Source: Gemmatimonadales bacterium (GTDB lineage Bacteria > Gemmatimonadota > Gemmatimonadetes > Palauibacterales > Palauibacteraceae). Taken from it: a stretch of DNA of 6,951 nt. Below the pieces are notes generated by a model. It did no database searches, was not told where the DNA came from, and worked only from the letters and a program-made list of their open reading frames with translations. Where the stretch lies: positions 1 to 6,951 of the forward strand of contig JAUWDL010000066.1 of assembly GCA_030608825.1 (NCBI GenBank). The letters are read 5' to 3'. The position numbers were made by a program, and so were the translations under genes. Below are positions 6,950 through 6,951 of this stretch, piece after piece (within the stretch, counting starts at the first letter, position 1; every line of letters begins with the position of its first letter).

Positions 6950-6951
6950 GC

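Noticed and set aside
1..6951. A hidden defence system, mobile element, CRISPR array or RNA gene
   Set aside because: Genes fill almost the whole window, all belong to housekeeping families with similar base composition, and the two gaps over 100 bases contain no repeats array, tRNA-like fold or inverted terminal repeats.

Overview
This is a compact, high-GC bacterial chromosomal segment. Every gene lies on the + strand, intergenic gaps are short, and five of the six genes are complete. All six match well-known conserved families. I see no tRNA or rRNA gene, insertion sequence, integrase, phage gene, CRISPR array or toxin-antitoxin pair. The gene content fits a free-living, diderm-like, GC-rich bacterium. 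The gene set and the style of the LexA and HtrA proteins make me think of Gemmatimonadota or a neighbouring phylum, but that is a memory-based impression, not a demonstrated placement.

Layout. (1) Bases 1-1341 hold the 3' three-quarters of an NFACT-family (RqcH/Rqc2-like) ribosome quality-control factor; its start lies off the left edge. (2) Bases 1342-1500 are a non-coding gap. It contains an AT-richer patch with four TTCGG units arranged as two pairs, each with an 11-base period, overlapping a plausible sigma70-type promoter; this is the best candidate for the lexA control region. (3) Bases 1501-2109 encode LexA with all self-cleavage residues present. (4) Bases 2110-2237 are a gap with a perfect 8-bp hairpin. 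(5) Bases 2238-3086 encode TruA (tRNA pseudouridine synthase A). (6) Bases 3094-4584 encode an exported HtrA/DegP-type serine protease with two PDZ domains. (7) Bases 4617-6053 encode PurB of the type that closely resembles animal adenylosuccinate lyase. (8) Bases 6050-6949 encode a long-form PurC, overlapping purB by ATGA.

How they fit together. From truA to purC the spacing (7 nt, 32 nt, -4 nt) suggests one transcription unit mixing tRNA modification, envelope protein quality control and purine synthesis. PurC and PurB catalyse consecutive steps (AIR carboxylate to SAICAR, then SAICAR to AICAR) and are translationally coupled, so that pair is a real functional unit. The NFACT factor, LexA and HtrA all concern damage or stress responses (stalled ribosomes, DNA damage, misfolded envelope proteins), but nothing in the sequence shows that they are co-regulated.

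I did not find an obviously novel system. The most useful leads are the paired direct repeats in front of lexA, the eukaryote-like PurB, and the apparently degenerate middle region of the NFACT protein.
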